Shown here in pieces: positions 44,736 to 54,773 of a stretch of DNA of 64,000 nucleotides (positions are counted from its first letter, which is position 1; each line of letters begins with the position of its first letter). The position numbers and the translations under genes were made by a program. This stretch comes from Arenibacter palladensis (lineage in GTDB: Bacteria > Bacteroidota > Bacteroidia > Flavobacteriales > Flavobacteriaceae), in contig NZ_FQUX01000001.1 of assembly GCF_900129275.1 (NCBI RefSeq), positions 1,426,001 to 1,490,000 on the forward strand, read 5' to 3'. The notes beneath the pieces are model-generated. The model searched no databases, was not told the DNA's origin, and was given only the letters and a program-made list of their open reading frames with translations.

Positions 44736-45712
44736 TAATCCAGGGATTGGTTTTCTTGGTTCGCGTATTTCAACATATTTTCGAATTCTTCCGCGGTTAA
44801 ACTGCCGTAGTAGAAGTTAATGGGGTTAATGCGTTCGTCATCTTTCCAAACCTCATAATGTAAATGGGGCGCTTCCGATCTACCGGTACTACCCACAAAA
44901 CCGATTAGGTCCCCTCTTTTTACCTTTTGGCGGGCCTTGACGTTATACTGACTTAAATGACCGTAAAGGCTCATATATCCATAACCGTGATCTATTCTTA
45001 TATGTTTGCCGTAACCTGAGGCATTATTGTCCGCACGGGTAACCGTACCATCACCGGAAGCGTAAATAGGCGTTCCCTTTGGTGAGGTAAAATCCATACC
45101 CCAGTGCATTTTTCTAGCTTTGGTAAATGGGTCCGAACGCCAACCGTATCCTGATGCCATCCGTGTAAGGTCTTCATTTTTTATGGGCTGTATGGCCGGG
45201 ATTGCTGCCAATAATTTTTCTTTCTCCTCTGCCAGTTTGGTAATCTCATCCAAGGATTTGGATTGTATCACCATTTGTTTTTGAATTATGTCCAGCCTTT
45301 TGGTGGTGGCGATAATCATTTCGGAATTGTTGAATCCTTCCAGGGATTTGTACCTGTTTACCCCTCCAAATCCAGCTCTTCTCTGTTCTTCGGGTATGGG
45401 GTTGGCCTCAAAATATAATCGGTAGATATTATTGTCCCTGTCTTCAATATTCGCCAGCACATTTTCAATCTGCTCCATTTTTTTGCCCAGCAATTCGAAC
45501 TGAAGTTCATAGTTTTTTACCTCCCTTGCCAAGGAAAGTTCGCGCGGGGTGTTTACCAAATTGGTATTCAAAAGTAATATTAGGCCTAAAAATCCAAATA
45601 GAAACGACCCTAGAAAAAATAGAGCAATATTTCTAAATCTTCTGGATTTTTTGGGTTCTATCTTACGGTAAGATAGGGTGTCCGGGTCGTAATAATATTT
45701 TACCTTAGACAT
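44735..45712 (-). CDS. M23-family peptidoglycan endopeptidase
   Basis: A 325-residue inner-membrane-anchored protein. Cytoplasmic N-terminus rich in Lys/Arg, one transmembrane helix at about 27-48 (NIALFFLGSFLFGFLGLILL), a periplasmic coiled-coil stretch (about 60-170) and a C-terminal LytM domain. The zinc ligands appear in HWGMDFTSPKGTP and APHLHYEVW, with GYMSLYGHLS between them. Such enzymes cut peptidoglycan cross-links or activate amidases. It is the first gene of the - strand five-gene operon and divergent from alaS. Confidence 0.95.
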   Translation of the reverse strand: MSKVKYYYDPDTLSYRKIEPKKSRRFRNIALFFLGSFLFGFLGLILLLNTNLVNTPRELSLAREVKNYELQFELLGKKMEQIENVLANIEDRDNNIYRLYFEANPIPEEQRRAGFGGVNRYKSLEGFNNSEMIIATTKRLDIIQKQMVIQSKSLDEITKLAEEKEKLLAAIPAIQPIKNEDLTRMASGYGWRSDPFTKARKMHWGMDFTSPKGTPIYASGDGTVTRADNNASGYGKHIRIDHGYGYMSLYGHLSQYNVKARQKVKRGDLIGFVGSTGRSEAPHLHYEVWKDDERINPINFYYGSLTAEEFENMLKYANQENQSLD

Positions 45713-45816
45713 GTATCTAATTTATCCTATTTTTGTGGTCATGTTTATAGATAACTTGCAAATTTGCAAATTGTTTTCTAACAACCGTTAAATATATAAA
45801 AAGCTTACCAATTTAC

Positions 45817-48453
45817 ATGAAATCCCAAGAAATTAGAGCCAAGTTTTTAGAATTTTTTAAGGAAAAATCCCATAAAATTGTTCCTTCTGCACCAATGGTT
45901 ATCAAGGATGATCCAACTTTGATGTTTACCAATGCGGGCATGAATCAGTTTAAGGAGTTTTTTCTGGGAAACTCAGTACCCAAGTACAATCGTGTGGCCG
46001 ATACCCAAAAATGTCTTAGGGTAAGTGGAAAGCATAACGACTTGGAAGAGGTAGGGAAGGATACCTACCATCATACGATGTTCGAAATGTTGGGGAACTG
46101 GAGTTTTGGGGATCCTGCCCGTCCGGCAGTCGGGTACTTTAAGGCCGAGGCCATTGCCTGGGCATGGGAGTTTTTAACCGAGGTGTGTAAGATTGATAAG
46201 GACAGCCTTTACGTAACGGTCTTTGAAGGAAGTAAGGATGCCGACCAACTGGGGCAAGATAAGGAAGCCTTGGAGCTTTGGAGTAAAATAGTGGCCAAGG
46301 ACAGGATACTTTTTGGGAACAAGAAGGATAATTTTTGGGAAATGGGAGACCAAGGACCTTGTGGGCCCTGTTCCGAAATACATGTAGATATCCGTTCCGC
46401 CGAGGAAAAGGCAAAGGTGTCTGGGGCTGCTCTTGTAAACCAAGATCATCCACAGGTCGTGGAGATTTGGAACTTGGTTTTTATGCAGTACAATAGGAAG
46501 GCCAACGGACAATTGGAGGCCTTACCTTCCAGGCACGTAGATACAGGAATGGGCTTTGAGCGTTTGTGTATGGTAATGCAGGGGGTGCAATCCAATTACG
46601 ATACCGATGTTTTTACACCTATTATAAGGGAGATAGAGACCATCACCAATACCAAATATGGAAAGGACGAAGATATTAATATTGCCATAAGGGTAATTGC
46701 CGATCATATCAGGGCGGTATCCTTTTCCATAGCAGACGGACAATTGCCCAGTAATACAGGCGCGGGCTACGTAATCCGCAGAATTTTAAGAAGGGCCATA
46801 CGTTATGGATTTACCTTTCTAAACACCAAGGAACCTTTTATGTTCCAATTGGTAAAGGTGCTTTCCGAAACCATGGGGAAATCCTTTCCTGAACTTAAGG
46901 ACCAACGACAGTTGATAGAAAATGTGGTCAAGGAGGAGGAACATTCCTTTTTAAAGACTTTGGACCAGGGATTATTATTGTTGGATAATATTGTAGCTGA
47001 GAATAAAGACAAAAAAATAGACGGCAGAAAAGCTTTTGAGCTATACGATACGTTCGGATTCCCCATAGATCTTACTGCACTTATTTTAAGTGAAAGGGGT
47101 TATGAGCTGGATGAAAAAGGTTTCGAAACTGCCATGAAGGAGCAAAAGGACCGTTCCAGATCGGCTTCCGAAGTGTCCAAAGAAGATTGGATCGTGCTTG
47201 CCGAAGATCCGCAGCAGGAATTTGTGGGCTATGATAATTTGGAAACTTCGGTAAAAATTGTAAAATATAGAAAAGTAACTTCCAAAAAAGAAGGGGAGCA
47301 ATATCAGATCGTATTCAACCTAACCCCGTTTTATCCCGAAGGTGGGGGACAGGTTGGGGACAAGGGGTATTTGGAAGCCCCCAATGGAGATGTGGTTTAC
47401 ATTTTGGATACCAAAAAGGAAAACAACGAGATTGTTCATTTTGCAAAAAATTTACCCAGGAATACTGGGGATAAATTTAAGGCGGTGGTAGATGAAAAAC
47501 AGCGTAGGAGAACCGAATGTAATCATACGGCTACGCATTTATTGCACCAGGCCCTACGTGAAATATTGGGAACGCATGTGGAACAAAAAGGTTCGGCGGT
47601 GCATTCCAAATACCTGCGATTCGATTTTTCCCATTTCGCGAAACTCACTACGGATGAATTGGTAGCCATAGAAAGTTTTGTTAATGCGCGCATAAGCAAT
47701 GCGCTACCTTTGGAGGAACAACGAAATGTGCCCATGGAAAAGGCCTTGGAGCAAGGGGCAATGGCGCTGTTCGGGGAGAAATATGGCGATGCGGTCAGAA
47801 CCATTCGCTTCGGTCAATCCATAGAACTTTGTGGGGGTACCCATGTACGGAATACGGCCGATATCTGGCATTTTAGAATTAGGTCGGAAGGGGCCGTGGC
47901 AGCAGGCATACGCAGAATAGAGGCTATAACCTCCGATGCTGTCAAGGACTTTTATTCCGAAAGTAATAATACCTTGATGGAGATTAAGGAGCTTTTGAAC
48001 AATTCCCAGGAACCTGTTAAGGCTTTGGCTGCATTGCAGGAGGAAAATTTAAGATTGAAGAAAGAGGTGGAAAACCTCTTAAAAGAGAAAGCTAAAAATT
48101 TGAAGGGAGAGTTGCTCAATGAACTTGTTGAAGTAAACGGAATTCAATTCTTGGCCAAGAAGGTGGATTTGGATGCCGCAGGAATAAAGGACATTTCCTT
48201 TGAGATGGGCCAGAATAGGAAGGACCTATTTTTACTTTTCGCTTCGGAGAACGATGGGAAAGCCCTTTTGTCCTGCTATATCTCCAAAGAGTTGGTAGCC
48301 GAGAGGAAATTAAATGCCGGAACCATAGTGCGGGAGCTTGGAAAGTACATTCAAGGTGGCGGGGGCGGACAACCGTTTTTTGCTACTGCCGGAGGTAAGA
48401 ATCCAGCTGGTATAGCAGAGGTGCTAGAGAAAGCCAAGGCCTATATTGTTTAG
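45817..48453 (+). CDS. alaS: Alanine--tRNA ligase
   Basis: Complete 878-residue class II aminoacyl-tRNA synthetase. N-terminal catalytic domain ([19 protein letters not shown] start; motif region [14 protein letters not shown] [16 protein letters not shown]), editing domain with zinc-site residues [13 protein letters not shown] and CGGTHVRN, and a C-terminal coiled-coil plus C-Ala domain with [14 protein letters not shown]. All expected modules are present. The gene lies 104 bases from the divergent M23 peptidase gene. Confidence 0.99.
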   Translation: MKSQEIRAKFLEFFKEKSHKIVPSAPMVIKDDPTLMFTNAGMNQFKEFFLGNSVPKYNRVADTQKCLRVSGKHNDLEEVGKDTYHHTMFEMLGNWSFGDPARPAVGYFKAEAIAWAWEFLTEVCKIDKDSLYVTVFEGSKDADQLGQDKEALELWSKIVAKDRILFGNKKDNFWEMGDQGPCGPCSEIHVDIRSAEEKAKVSGAALVNQDHPQVVEIWNLVFMQYNRKANGQLEALPSRHVDTGMGFERLCMVMQGVQSNYDTDVFTPIIREIETITNTKYGKDEDINIAIRVIADHIRAVSFSIADGQLPSNTGAGYVIRRILRRAIRYGFTFLNTKEPFMFQLVKVLSETMGKSFPELKDQRQLIENVVKEEEHSFLKTLDQGLLLLDNIVAENKDKKIDGRKAFELYDTFGFPIDLTALILSERGYELDEKGFETAMKEQKDRSRSASEVSKEDWIVLAEDPQQEFVGYDNLETSVKIVKYRKVTSKKEGEQYQIVFNLTPFYPEGGGQVGDKGYLEAPNGDVVYILDTKKENNEIVHFAKNLPRNTGDKFKAVVDEKQRRRTECNHTATHLLHQALREILGTHVEQKGSAVHSKYLRFDFSHFAKLTTDELVAIESFVNARISNALPLEEQRNVPMEKALEQGAMALFGEKYGDAVRTIRFGQSIELCGGTHVRNTADIWHFRIRSEGAVAAGIRRIEAITSDAVKDFYSESNNTLMEIKELLNNSQEPVKALAALQEENLRLKKEVENLLKEKAKNLKGELLNELVEVNGIQFLAKKVDLDAAGIKDISFEMGQNRKDLFLLFASENDGKALLSCYISKELVAERKLNAGTIVRELGKYIQGGGGGQPFFATAGGKNPAGIAEVLEKAKAYIV

Positions 48454-48535
48454 GACGATAATAGGAATCCCAATAGTCTTATAACCCTAAAGTGGCCTGG
48501 AGTTGCCTTAGGTTGGCAATGCTTAAAATTGAATC

Positions 48536-49480
48536 ATGAAACTTCAAACACAAGTACCTCTTAATAAAGCTACAAATCAAATTGATTATAGTAGTCAGCT
48601 TGTAGTGTTGGGGTCTTGTTTTGCCAACAATATAGGGGATAAGCTAGCTTACTATAAATTTCGGGCATTACAGAATCCGTTCGGAATTTTATTTCATCCT
48701 TTGGCCATTGAAAATTTAATTTCTAGGGCTATTCAACAGAAGCAATACACGGAGGAAGAGGTGTTTTTTTTGAACGAGCGCTGGCAGTGTTATGACGCAC
48801 ATTCCGATTTGTCCTCTGTTACAAAGGAGGAATTACTCGGTAGCCTAAATTCGGGCTTATTGGAAACCAAATTATGGATAGCCAAAGCTTCCCATATATT
48901 TATAACCTTAGGGACAGCTTGGACCTATCAATTGAAGGAGAGTGGAAAGGAAGTTGCCAATTGCCATAAGGTTCCTCAGTTAGCTTTTCAGAAACAACTA
49001 CTGTCAATAGAACAAATCAATCAAAGTCTAGAGGCAATTATACATCAAATTGGAGTGGTAAATGAAAAGGCCAAGATTGTTTTTACGGTTTCCCCAGTAC
49101 GTCACCTAAAGGATGGTTTTGTGGAAAATCAACAAAGTAAGGCACATTTGATTAGTGCGGTTCACCATATAATAAAAACAGGGAATGCCTCGTATTTTCC
49201 GAGTTATGAACTAATGATGGACGAACTTCGGGATTATCGCTTTTACGGGAATGATATGGTGCATCCTAATGATCTGGCGGTTAACTATATCTGGGAAAAA
49301 TTTAAAACCGTATGGATTTTGGAAAATTCCTATAGCGCCATGGATGAAGTGGTGGCTGTTCAAAAAGGACTACATCACCGACCTTTTAGCCAAGAATCGG
49401 AAAAACACAAGGAGTTCCTTAAGACACTTGATAAAAAAATTGCGAACCTTCAAAAGGAATATCCTTTTATGAAATTTTAG
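48536..49480 (+). CDS. GSCFA-domain protein
   Basis: A 314-residue protein named by its conserved GSCFANNIGDKL motif (about residues 26-37). Further family features are NPFGILFHP, FITLGTAWTY, FTVSPVRHLKDGF and GNDMVHPNDLAVNYIW; the last resembles an SGNH-type His block. Function is unknown, though the fold is SGNH-hydrolase-like. No signal peptide, so it is probably cytoplasmic. It is followed after 3 bases by a DUF4230 gene, probably co-transcribed. Confidence 0.92.
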   Translation: MKLQTQVPLNKATNQIDYSSQLVVLGSCFANNIGDKLAYYKFRALQNPFGILFHPLAIENLISRAIQQKQYTEEEVFFLNERWQCYDAHSDLSSVTKEELLGSLNSGLLETKLWIAKASHIFITLGTAWTYQLKESGKEVANCHKVPQLAFQKQLLSIEQINQSLEAIIHQIGVVNEKAKIVFTVSPVRHLKDGFVENQQSKAHLISAVHHIIKTGNASYFPSYELMMDELRDYRFYGNDMVHPNDLAVNYIWEKFKTVWILENSYSAMDEVVAVQKGLHHRPFSQESEKHKEFLKTLDKKIANLQKEYPFMKF

Positions 49481-49483
49481 TAC

Positions 49484-50095
49484 ATGAAGAAAATATTGAT
49501 AGGAGTAATCCTGACATTGGCAGCGGTGCTTATTTTTCGTTCCTGTTCGGAGGAGAAAGAGAAGAAGTCCATTTTAAAGGAGAATTCAATGCTTATTCAG
49601 GAACAGATCAATAACGTTTCCAAATTGATCGTTACCGAAGGGCACTTTGCCGAGGTATACAACTATAAAGATTCCCAGCAATTATTTGGTCCCTTGATTA
49701 CTGCCGATAAAAAAGCATTGGTGGTGGTCAATGCCGAGGTGACCGTTGCCTATGACCTAAGTCTGATAAAATTTGACATTGACGAGGAAACCAAGACGTT
49801 GCGCATAATTAGTATCCCGGAACCGGAAATTAAGATTAACCCAGATTTTGAATACTACGATGTTACTTCGGATTATCTAAACCAGTTCAATGCAGAAGAC
49901 TACAACAAAATAAAACGCAATGTTAACGCATCCCTACTGAAAAAAATAGAGGCCTCTACATTAAGGTCCAATGCACAGAACCGACTCCTTAGCGAGCTGT
50001 CCAAATTTCTGGTGCTTACCAATTCCATGGGTTGGACGTTGACTTATGGGGATAGGGACATCCAAAATTTTGAGGAATTAAAGTTGTTGGAATAA
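49484..50095 (+). CDS. DUF4230 domain-containing membrane-anchored protein
   Basis: A 203-residue protein with an N-terminal hydrophobic anchor (MKKILIGVILTLAAVLIFRSC). The DUF4230 body has VSKLIVTEGHFAEVYNYKDS, ALVVVNAEVTVAYDLSLIKF and IISIPEPEIKINPDFEYYD. The family is widespread in Bacteroidota and has no established role. It begins 3 bases after the GSCFA gene and converges on the esterase gene. Confidence 0.9.
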   Translation: MKKILIGVILTLAAVLIFRSCSEEKEKKSILKENSMLIQEQINNVSKLIVTEGHFAEVYNYKDSQQLFGPLITADKKALVVVNAEVTVAYDLSLIKFDIDEETKTLRIISIPEPEIKINPDFEYYDVTSDYLNQFNAEDYNKIKRNVNASLLKKIEASTLRSNAQNRLLSELSKFLVLTNSMGWTLTYGDRDIQNFEELKLLE

Positions 50096-50122
50096 ATTGG
50101 TTCTGAATGGAATGGATTGCCA

Positions 50123-51388
50123 TTATTTCACAAAGGCATTTGCCCATTTAATATAGTTTTCCCAGTCATAGTCCGTAACATCGTGCTTGCCTGTTCTTAT
50201 GTGGTAGGAGACGGTATTGTGGATGGGTTCATTTGGCATTGGCATTTCCTTGGTTTCTATTCCTTTTTTCCCGTACAAGTGGTAAACCTGCGTGGCATAA
50301 TGTGAGGATAGGAATTCGCCCCTGGGGTCGGCCCATTGATCCTCTTCTGCGCTGGCAACATAGAGCGGCCTTGGTGCAATAAGGGCCAAAAGTTGGTGTT
50401 GATCCACGGGCAAGGCCTCTTCATTGTCACCGTACTGATTGAAATTGTCACAAAACCAGTGTGGAAACCTATCGTTTATGACCGCTATGGTCTCCCCAAA
50501 TTTACGTTTGGAAAGGGCGGCGCCCCCGCAGCCAGAGTTGTTTGAAATTACCCCGGCAAACCTTTCGTCCGTGGCTCCGGCCCAAAGCGATGTTTTTCCC
50601 AGTCGCGAATGGCCGAAGGCAATCACTTTGGAAGCGTCTATATCAGCGTCTTTTTCAAAATAATCCAACGCTCTTACCATGCCCCAGCTCCAAGCAGCAA
50701 TACTGCCCCATTCGGCAGGTTTGGGCTGATTTTGGCCATGTTGATACAAGAGGGGATGTATACCGTCAGAGAAATCATTTTTATCCGGGTCTACTTCACC
50801 ATAATAAATGGTAGCCAGGCCATAACCGGCATCCAATATTTTTTCCACTGCCCAGCGATGGGTTCTTTTTCCCCTAGACGCCTCGGTCAAGGTGTTGTTT
50901 TCGATCCCGAATGATTCATTGTTATTGGCCCAAGCCGATGAAATTATTACAGCTTTATCCTCTGTGATGGTATGGTTTCCATAAAAATTATAGCCCAAAA
51001 AAATGGGAGCCTTTACTTTATTTTTCGGCAGATAGAGTAAAATGGTATAACTCAAAGTTTTGCCTTTCTTCTTAAAAGTAAGTTCTACCTGCTTGCGCTT
51101 GGCTTTTCCGTTAAGGGCATTGTTGTCCTCCTCTAAAATGGCATAGGAGTTTATCTTAAGTTTTTTGGGTAACTTACCGTATATGTCGTTCTCAAAAAAA
51201 CGAAGTAGCTCTGGCCTTCTTACTTTTTCCCATTTTTTTACCGAATTAATTGTATAACCGCTAAAAGTCAGTAGCGGATCGAGCACCTCAAAGGAAGGGA
51301 CCTTGCTTTCTTCATAATTGGTTTGGGAACTGCCTATGAACATGGATAGGAAAAAAAATATGGACAGGGAATAGGGTAATAGCTTCAT
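50123..51388 (-). CDS. CE15-like glucuronoyl esterase
   Basis: A 421-residue exported alpha/beta hydrolase. Signal peptide about 1-21 (SLSIFFFLSMFIGSS). Nucleophile motif FGHSRLGKTSLWAG (Ser261), the family stretch ISNNSGCGGAALSKRKFGE (281-299), LALIAPRPLYVASAEEDQWA, and the C-terminal His block SYHIRTGKHDVTDYDW (His402). These match bacterial carbohydrate esterase family 15, which hydrolyses 4-O-methyl-glucuronoyl esters between hemicellulose and lignin or alcohols. Marine homologs may act on other uronate esters. It lies among core genes about 20 kb from the polysaccharide region, so membership of that system is uncertain. Confidence 0.87.
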   Translation of the reverse strand: MKLLPYSLSIFFFLSMFIGSSQTNYEESKVPSFEVLDPLLTFSGYTINSVKKWEKVRRPELLRFFENDIYGKLPKKLKINSYAILEEDNNALNGKAKRKQVELTFKKKGKTLSYTILLYLPKNKVKAPIFLGYNFYGNHTITEDKAVIISSAWANNNESFGIENNTLTEASRGKRTHRWAVEKILDAGYGLATIYYGEVDPDKNDFSDGIHPLLYQHGQNQPKPAEWGSIAAWSWGMVRALDYFEKDADIDASKVIAFGHSRLGKTSLWAGATDERFAGVISNNSGCGGAALSKRKFGETIAVINDRFPHWFCDNFNQYGDNEEALPVDQHQLLALIAPRPLYVASAEEDQWADPRGEFLSSHYATQVYHLYGKKGIETKEMPMPNEPIHNTVSYHIRTGKHDVTDYDWENYIKWANAFVK

Positions 51389-51450
51389 TTTAGGTCGATT
51401 AATGGTCGGACCATAAATATAGGGATTACAATTGAAAATAATATTGCTCT

Positions 51451-53202
51451 TTAAATTACCAAGTTTTTGTCCACCAGACCAAATCCGTCGTCTATTAGAT
51501 GTCCCAATTGCGGTTTTTGGTGTTTAAGGGCTTCCAAGTGAGCTTTCAGTTCTTTGGCAAAACTTATATCGTCATTATTTTTTGCCAATTCGTACAATTC
51601 AACCGCAAGCAACCAATCTTCTGGATGGTTGGCTTTTATTTCCTGGAAAACCTTGTTTCTGGAGATAGTTACGTTTTTACCTTCCCTGAATTCCCTGACC
51701 TGCTTGTATAACTGTTCCAATTGTTTCCTTTTTTCAGTTTTGACCGATTTTATGGTGGTGTCGGTTACTTTGTGCGTAACCAGATCGAAACTCTGCAAAT
51801 CCGCGGGTCCATTGAAAACGGAAACAATGTTTTCTCCTACGGCCATATGATAAAGTCCCCAATCTGGTCTAAAGAGCACTTTTTCTTTGTGGGTAACCGT
51901 GCAATTTGTCAAGGTAATCAGAATAATTTCTCCCTTTAGGTTTCTGGTGCCCGTAATAATTTCCCCGGAAACTTTAATGTCTCCGATGAATTCGAGCTCT
52001 ACCACTTCACCTTCATAGATATTGTAGGCCTTTAAATCTCGGGGACTCATATCCTCTATAGCAAGATTTATACCTTTCAATTTTCCTATGGGCGAACCAA
52101 AACCTTTGGGATGTTGTTTAATGCCGTGCCCTATCAATTCCTTTTCACGGTAGGCAAGGGCTGTATTGCCTTTGGTCTGTAGGTAGACCGGTTTTCCTTC
52201 ATGGGCAATGGCACTTTCAAAATGCCCAGATATTTGCAGGCCTGTGCTTAGCTCCACGGTACCCATTTCCTTGGAGTTGATAAGTTTTTCCAGGCCACTT
52301 AGGCCACCGCGTCTCAAGGACATGGTGTTGGCAAATTCCTCCAGCACTTGGTTTAGATAGGCAAAATCCGGAGTAACAAAAAGCTGGGGCTGAGGTTGGG
52401 TTATGTCGAAGGAAGTATGTGCTGCCTCTATGGAATACGGAATCTTCTTAACCTTATTGGTCATACACCAAGCACTTTCCCCAATAGAGGAAAGTAAACC
52501 CGCACCATATATTCTTGGTTGGTCCACAGTGCCGATCAGCCCGTATTCCACGGTCCACCAATGAAGGTTTCTAATCAGGGCCATTTCACTGGGTTCCCCC
52601 ATATTCAATTGCAGGTCTTCAATTTTCTTTTGGGCCTTATCTATTTCTTCTTGAGGGGTGCCTTCGGCCTCCTTTATAATGGACAAATGTCTTACGGCCT
52701 CGTATAGTTCGTAATCCTTGGCACTGGAAATGGCCTTTGATCCTATTTCCCCAAACCTGCGCAGGTATTCTGCGTATTCCGGATTGGCAATGATTGGGGC
52801 ATGCCCAGCTCCTTCGTGTATAATATCGGGTGCGGGGGTATATTCAATATGTTCCAATTGTCTAATATCCGAAGCTATTACCAAAACATTGTAAGCTTGG
52901 AATTCCATAAAGGCAGAAGGGGGAATAAAGCCATCCACGGCCACGGCCGCCCATCCTATTTCCTTCAAAATACGGTTCATACCGTACATATTGGGAATAT
53001 AATCTATGGAAATCCCCGTTTTGTTTAGGCCCTCCAAATAGCTTTTATGGGCCACCTTGCTTAAATAATCTACATTTTTTCGCATTACATAACGCCAAAC
53101 CGCCTGATCTATAGGGGAATAATCCTCATAATTCTGCGGTTTTATATACTGCTTCAAATGTTTGGGAAGCTTATCCAGAATGTAGTTGCTTTTAAAAGAC
53201 AT
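51451..53202 (-). CDS. Aromatic amino acid hydroxylase (phenylalanine 4-monooxygenase-like), long form
   Basis: Pterin-dependent iron hydroxylase. Start at 53202 (MSFKSNYILDKLPKHLKQYI); a farther ATG at 53322 would add 40 non-conserved residues. The iron ligands are His129 and His134 in IIHEGAGHAP and probably Glu219 in HWWTVEYGLIG. The 85-residue spacing from the second His to Glu exceeds that of short bacterial PhhA because of an inserted helical segment (about 155-205). Residues about 330-583 are a C-terminal extension absent from PhhA. Likely converts phenylalanine to tyrosine. It lies downstream of the DUF4136 gene, separated by a terminator. Confidence 0.9.
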   Translation of the reverse strand: MSFKSNYILDKLPKHLKQYIKPQNYEDYSPIDQAVWRYVMRKNVDYLSKVAHKSYLEGLNKTGISIDYIPNMYGMNRILKEIGWAAVAVDGFIPPSAFMEFQAYNVLVIASDIRQLEHIEYTPAPDIIHEGAGHAPIIANPEYAEYLRRFGEIGSKAISSAKDYELYEAVRHLSIIKEAEGTPQEEIDKAQKKIEDLQLNMGEPSEMALIRNLHWWTVEYGLIGTVDQPRIYGAGLLSSIGESAWCMTNKVKKIPYSIEAAHTSFDITQPQPQLFVTPDFAYLNQVLEEFANTMSLRRGGLSGLEKLINSKEMGTVELSTGLQISGHFESAIAHEGKPVYLQTKGNTALAYREKELIGHGIKQHPKGFGSPIGKLKGINLAIEDMSPRDLKAYNIYEGEVVELEFIGDIKVSGEIITGTRNLKGEIILITLTNCTVTHKEKVLFRPDWGLYHMAVGENIVSVFNGPADLQSFDLVTHKVTDTTIKSVKTEKRKQLEQLYKQVREFREGKNVTISRNKVFQEIKANHPEDWLLAVELYELAKNNDDISFAKELKAHLEALKHQKPQLGHLIDDGFGLVDKNLVI

Positions 53203-53360
53203 AGATGGTGTTTTAATCCTTCTTAAAGATACAAAATGCACCCATGGTCCCCAAGTATCAACTCGAGTAATTATATGACTAATCAAGGTAATGGACCAAT
53301 AAAATATGTTAATGGCAGCCAATGTTTTTACGGCATCAATTTTTGGAATGTGGCTAAAAA

Positions 53361-53397
53361 AAATTCCCTTCTGAATATGAAGGGAATTTGGGAGAAT
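53361..53397 (-). terminator. Terminator of the DUF4136 gene
   Basis: On the - strand aaattcccttc-atattca-gaagggaattt (53361-53389) is followed by a T-run (complement of A at about 53355-53362). Confidence 0.85.
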
Positions 53398-53457
53398 TTA
53401 ATCTAAAAACTTACCCAAATATACTCTAAGTAATGGGAGTTTTTTAGGGGCAAATGT

Positions 53458-54018
53458 TTAATTCATAGCTGATCCGGGAGGATAGGCTTCCAATATTTCA
53501 GAAACGAATTCTTGTATCCTTTTCTCTTTCTTTTCCATATTTCTAATGTTGTTCAAGGTGCCAACACCCCTACCTTGCCAGACCAGTTCCTTGTTCTTGG
53601 CGTCTATGATGTCTATATATAGGGATCCTTCTGTCCTTGTGCTAACATTGTTTCCTCCGTAATATGGAGATCCCCAATAAAATGGAGACCAACCCCATCC
53701 GTAGAAGCCGGCGCCCCAATAGTTGCTGTACACATCTACCTGTTGTCTTTCCTTGGTGAAAATGCTTAATAACATATCGGGATTTTCAGATTTCACGAAA
53801 CCTTTTGAGCTCATTTCGGCATCAATGGCCTTTAATATTCTCTTTTTGTCCAAATCGGAGATCTGGGCCTTGTCTATCCCAGTTTTATAAAAGGCATAGG
53901 TTTTGAACGAATTAAAATTTGCTTCTTTATCATAATCCGATAATACACGTACCGATGTACAGGAACTGGCGAAGAGCAGTACCAAGATCGGAACGACTAA
54001 AAGTTTAATTTTTTTCAT
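53458..54018 (-). CDS. DUF4136 domain-containing lipoprotein
   Basis: Start at 54018 (MKKIKLLVVPILVLLFASSC, Cys20 lipidation site); an in-frame ATG 51 bases upstream precedes the signal and is not needed. The 186-residue protein has the DUF4136 pattern (VRVLSDYDKEANFNSFKTYA, MLLSIFTKERQQVDVYS, LYIDIIDAKNKELVWQGRG) and a central aromatic and glycine-rich loop (GWGWSPFYWGSP). Outer-membrane or periplasmic; function unknown. Confidence 0.92.
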   Translation of the reverse strand: MKKIKLLVVPILVLLFASSCTSVRVLSDYDKEANFNSFKTYAFYKTGIDKAQISDLDKKRILKAIDAEMSSKGFVKSENPDMLLSIFTKERQQVDVYSNYWGAGFYGWGWSPFYWGSPYYGGNNVSTRTEGSLYIDIIDAKNKELVWQGRGVGTLNNIRNMEKKEKRIQEFVSEILEAYPPGSAMN

Positions 54019-54086
54019 AGCTATTATATTTGAATTAGTACTTGTGATATTCAATCTAATTGAGCTCAAAAATCATGCCGAATACC

Positions 54087-54287
<201 letters not shown>

Positions 54288-54434
54288 TTAAGGTGGTCAG
54301 TTAAGTGGGGGTAATTTAACAGAGTTTAGCATACTTTTTGTATTTGAACCTATTTTGTTCGTAGTAAGTCGATTATGAAAAGATTTTATGAAGCTCCCTG
54401 TTATCTTTGATAGGCGTGATATTTATCCGATAGA

Positions 54435-54773
54435 ATGATTTTAGTTTTTAAACATGTTTTTTACAAGAACTATGTGGGACTCTCCTTTTGGCCCTTCATT
54501 ATTTTGAAGAACTCTTCTTTAAAAAAGGACGCCACGCTACTTAATCACGAAAAAATACACCTAAGACAGCAACGCGAACTATTGATAGTACCCTTTTATT
54601 TTTTGTATCTGTTGGAAGGTATTATTAGGTATCTTATGTATTTTGATGCTTATAAGGCCTATCAAAATATCAGCTTTGAAAGGGAGGCCTACGATAATGA
54701 AACCAATTTATATTATCTACAGGAAAGAGGGACTTTTAGTTTTATTAAATATCTTTGGGGCCAAAAGCCTTAG
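54435..54773 (+). CDS. Small membrane protein with HEXXH motif
   Basis: A 112-residue protein with two short hydrophobic stretches (about 9-24 and LLIVPFYFLYLLEGIIRYLM, 49-68). Between them is LLNHEKIHLRQQRE: His38-Glu39-x-x-His42, a zincin-type motif, with Glu82/Glu84 in SFEREAYDNE as a possible third ligand. This looks like a miniature membrane metallopeptidase or a relic of the M48/M56 type, but no known family is asserted. It is the first gene of a tight run with the PLP enzyme, glucosaminidase and hemL. Confidence 0.7.
   Translation: MILVFKHVFYKNYVGLSFWPFIILKNSSLKKDATLLNHEKIHLRQQRELLIVPFYFLYLLEGIIRYLMYFDAYKAYQNISFEREAYDNETNLYYLQERGTFSFIKYLWGQKP

Noticed and set aside
45728..45735. TATTTTTG as the alaS -7 box
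   Set aside because: It matches the consensus but lies 82 bases before the start codon in AT-rich sequence, where such matches are expected by chance.
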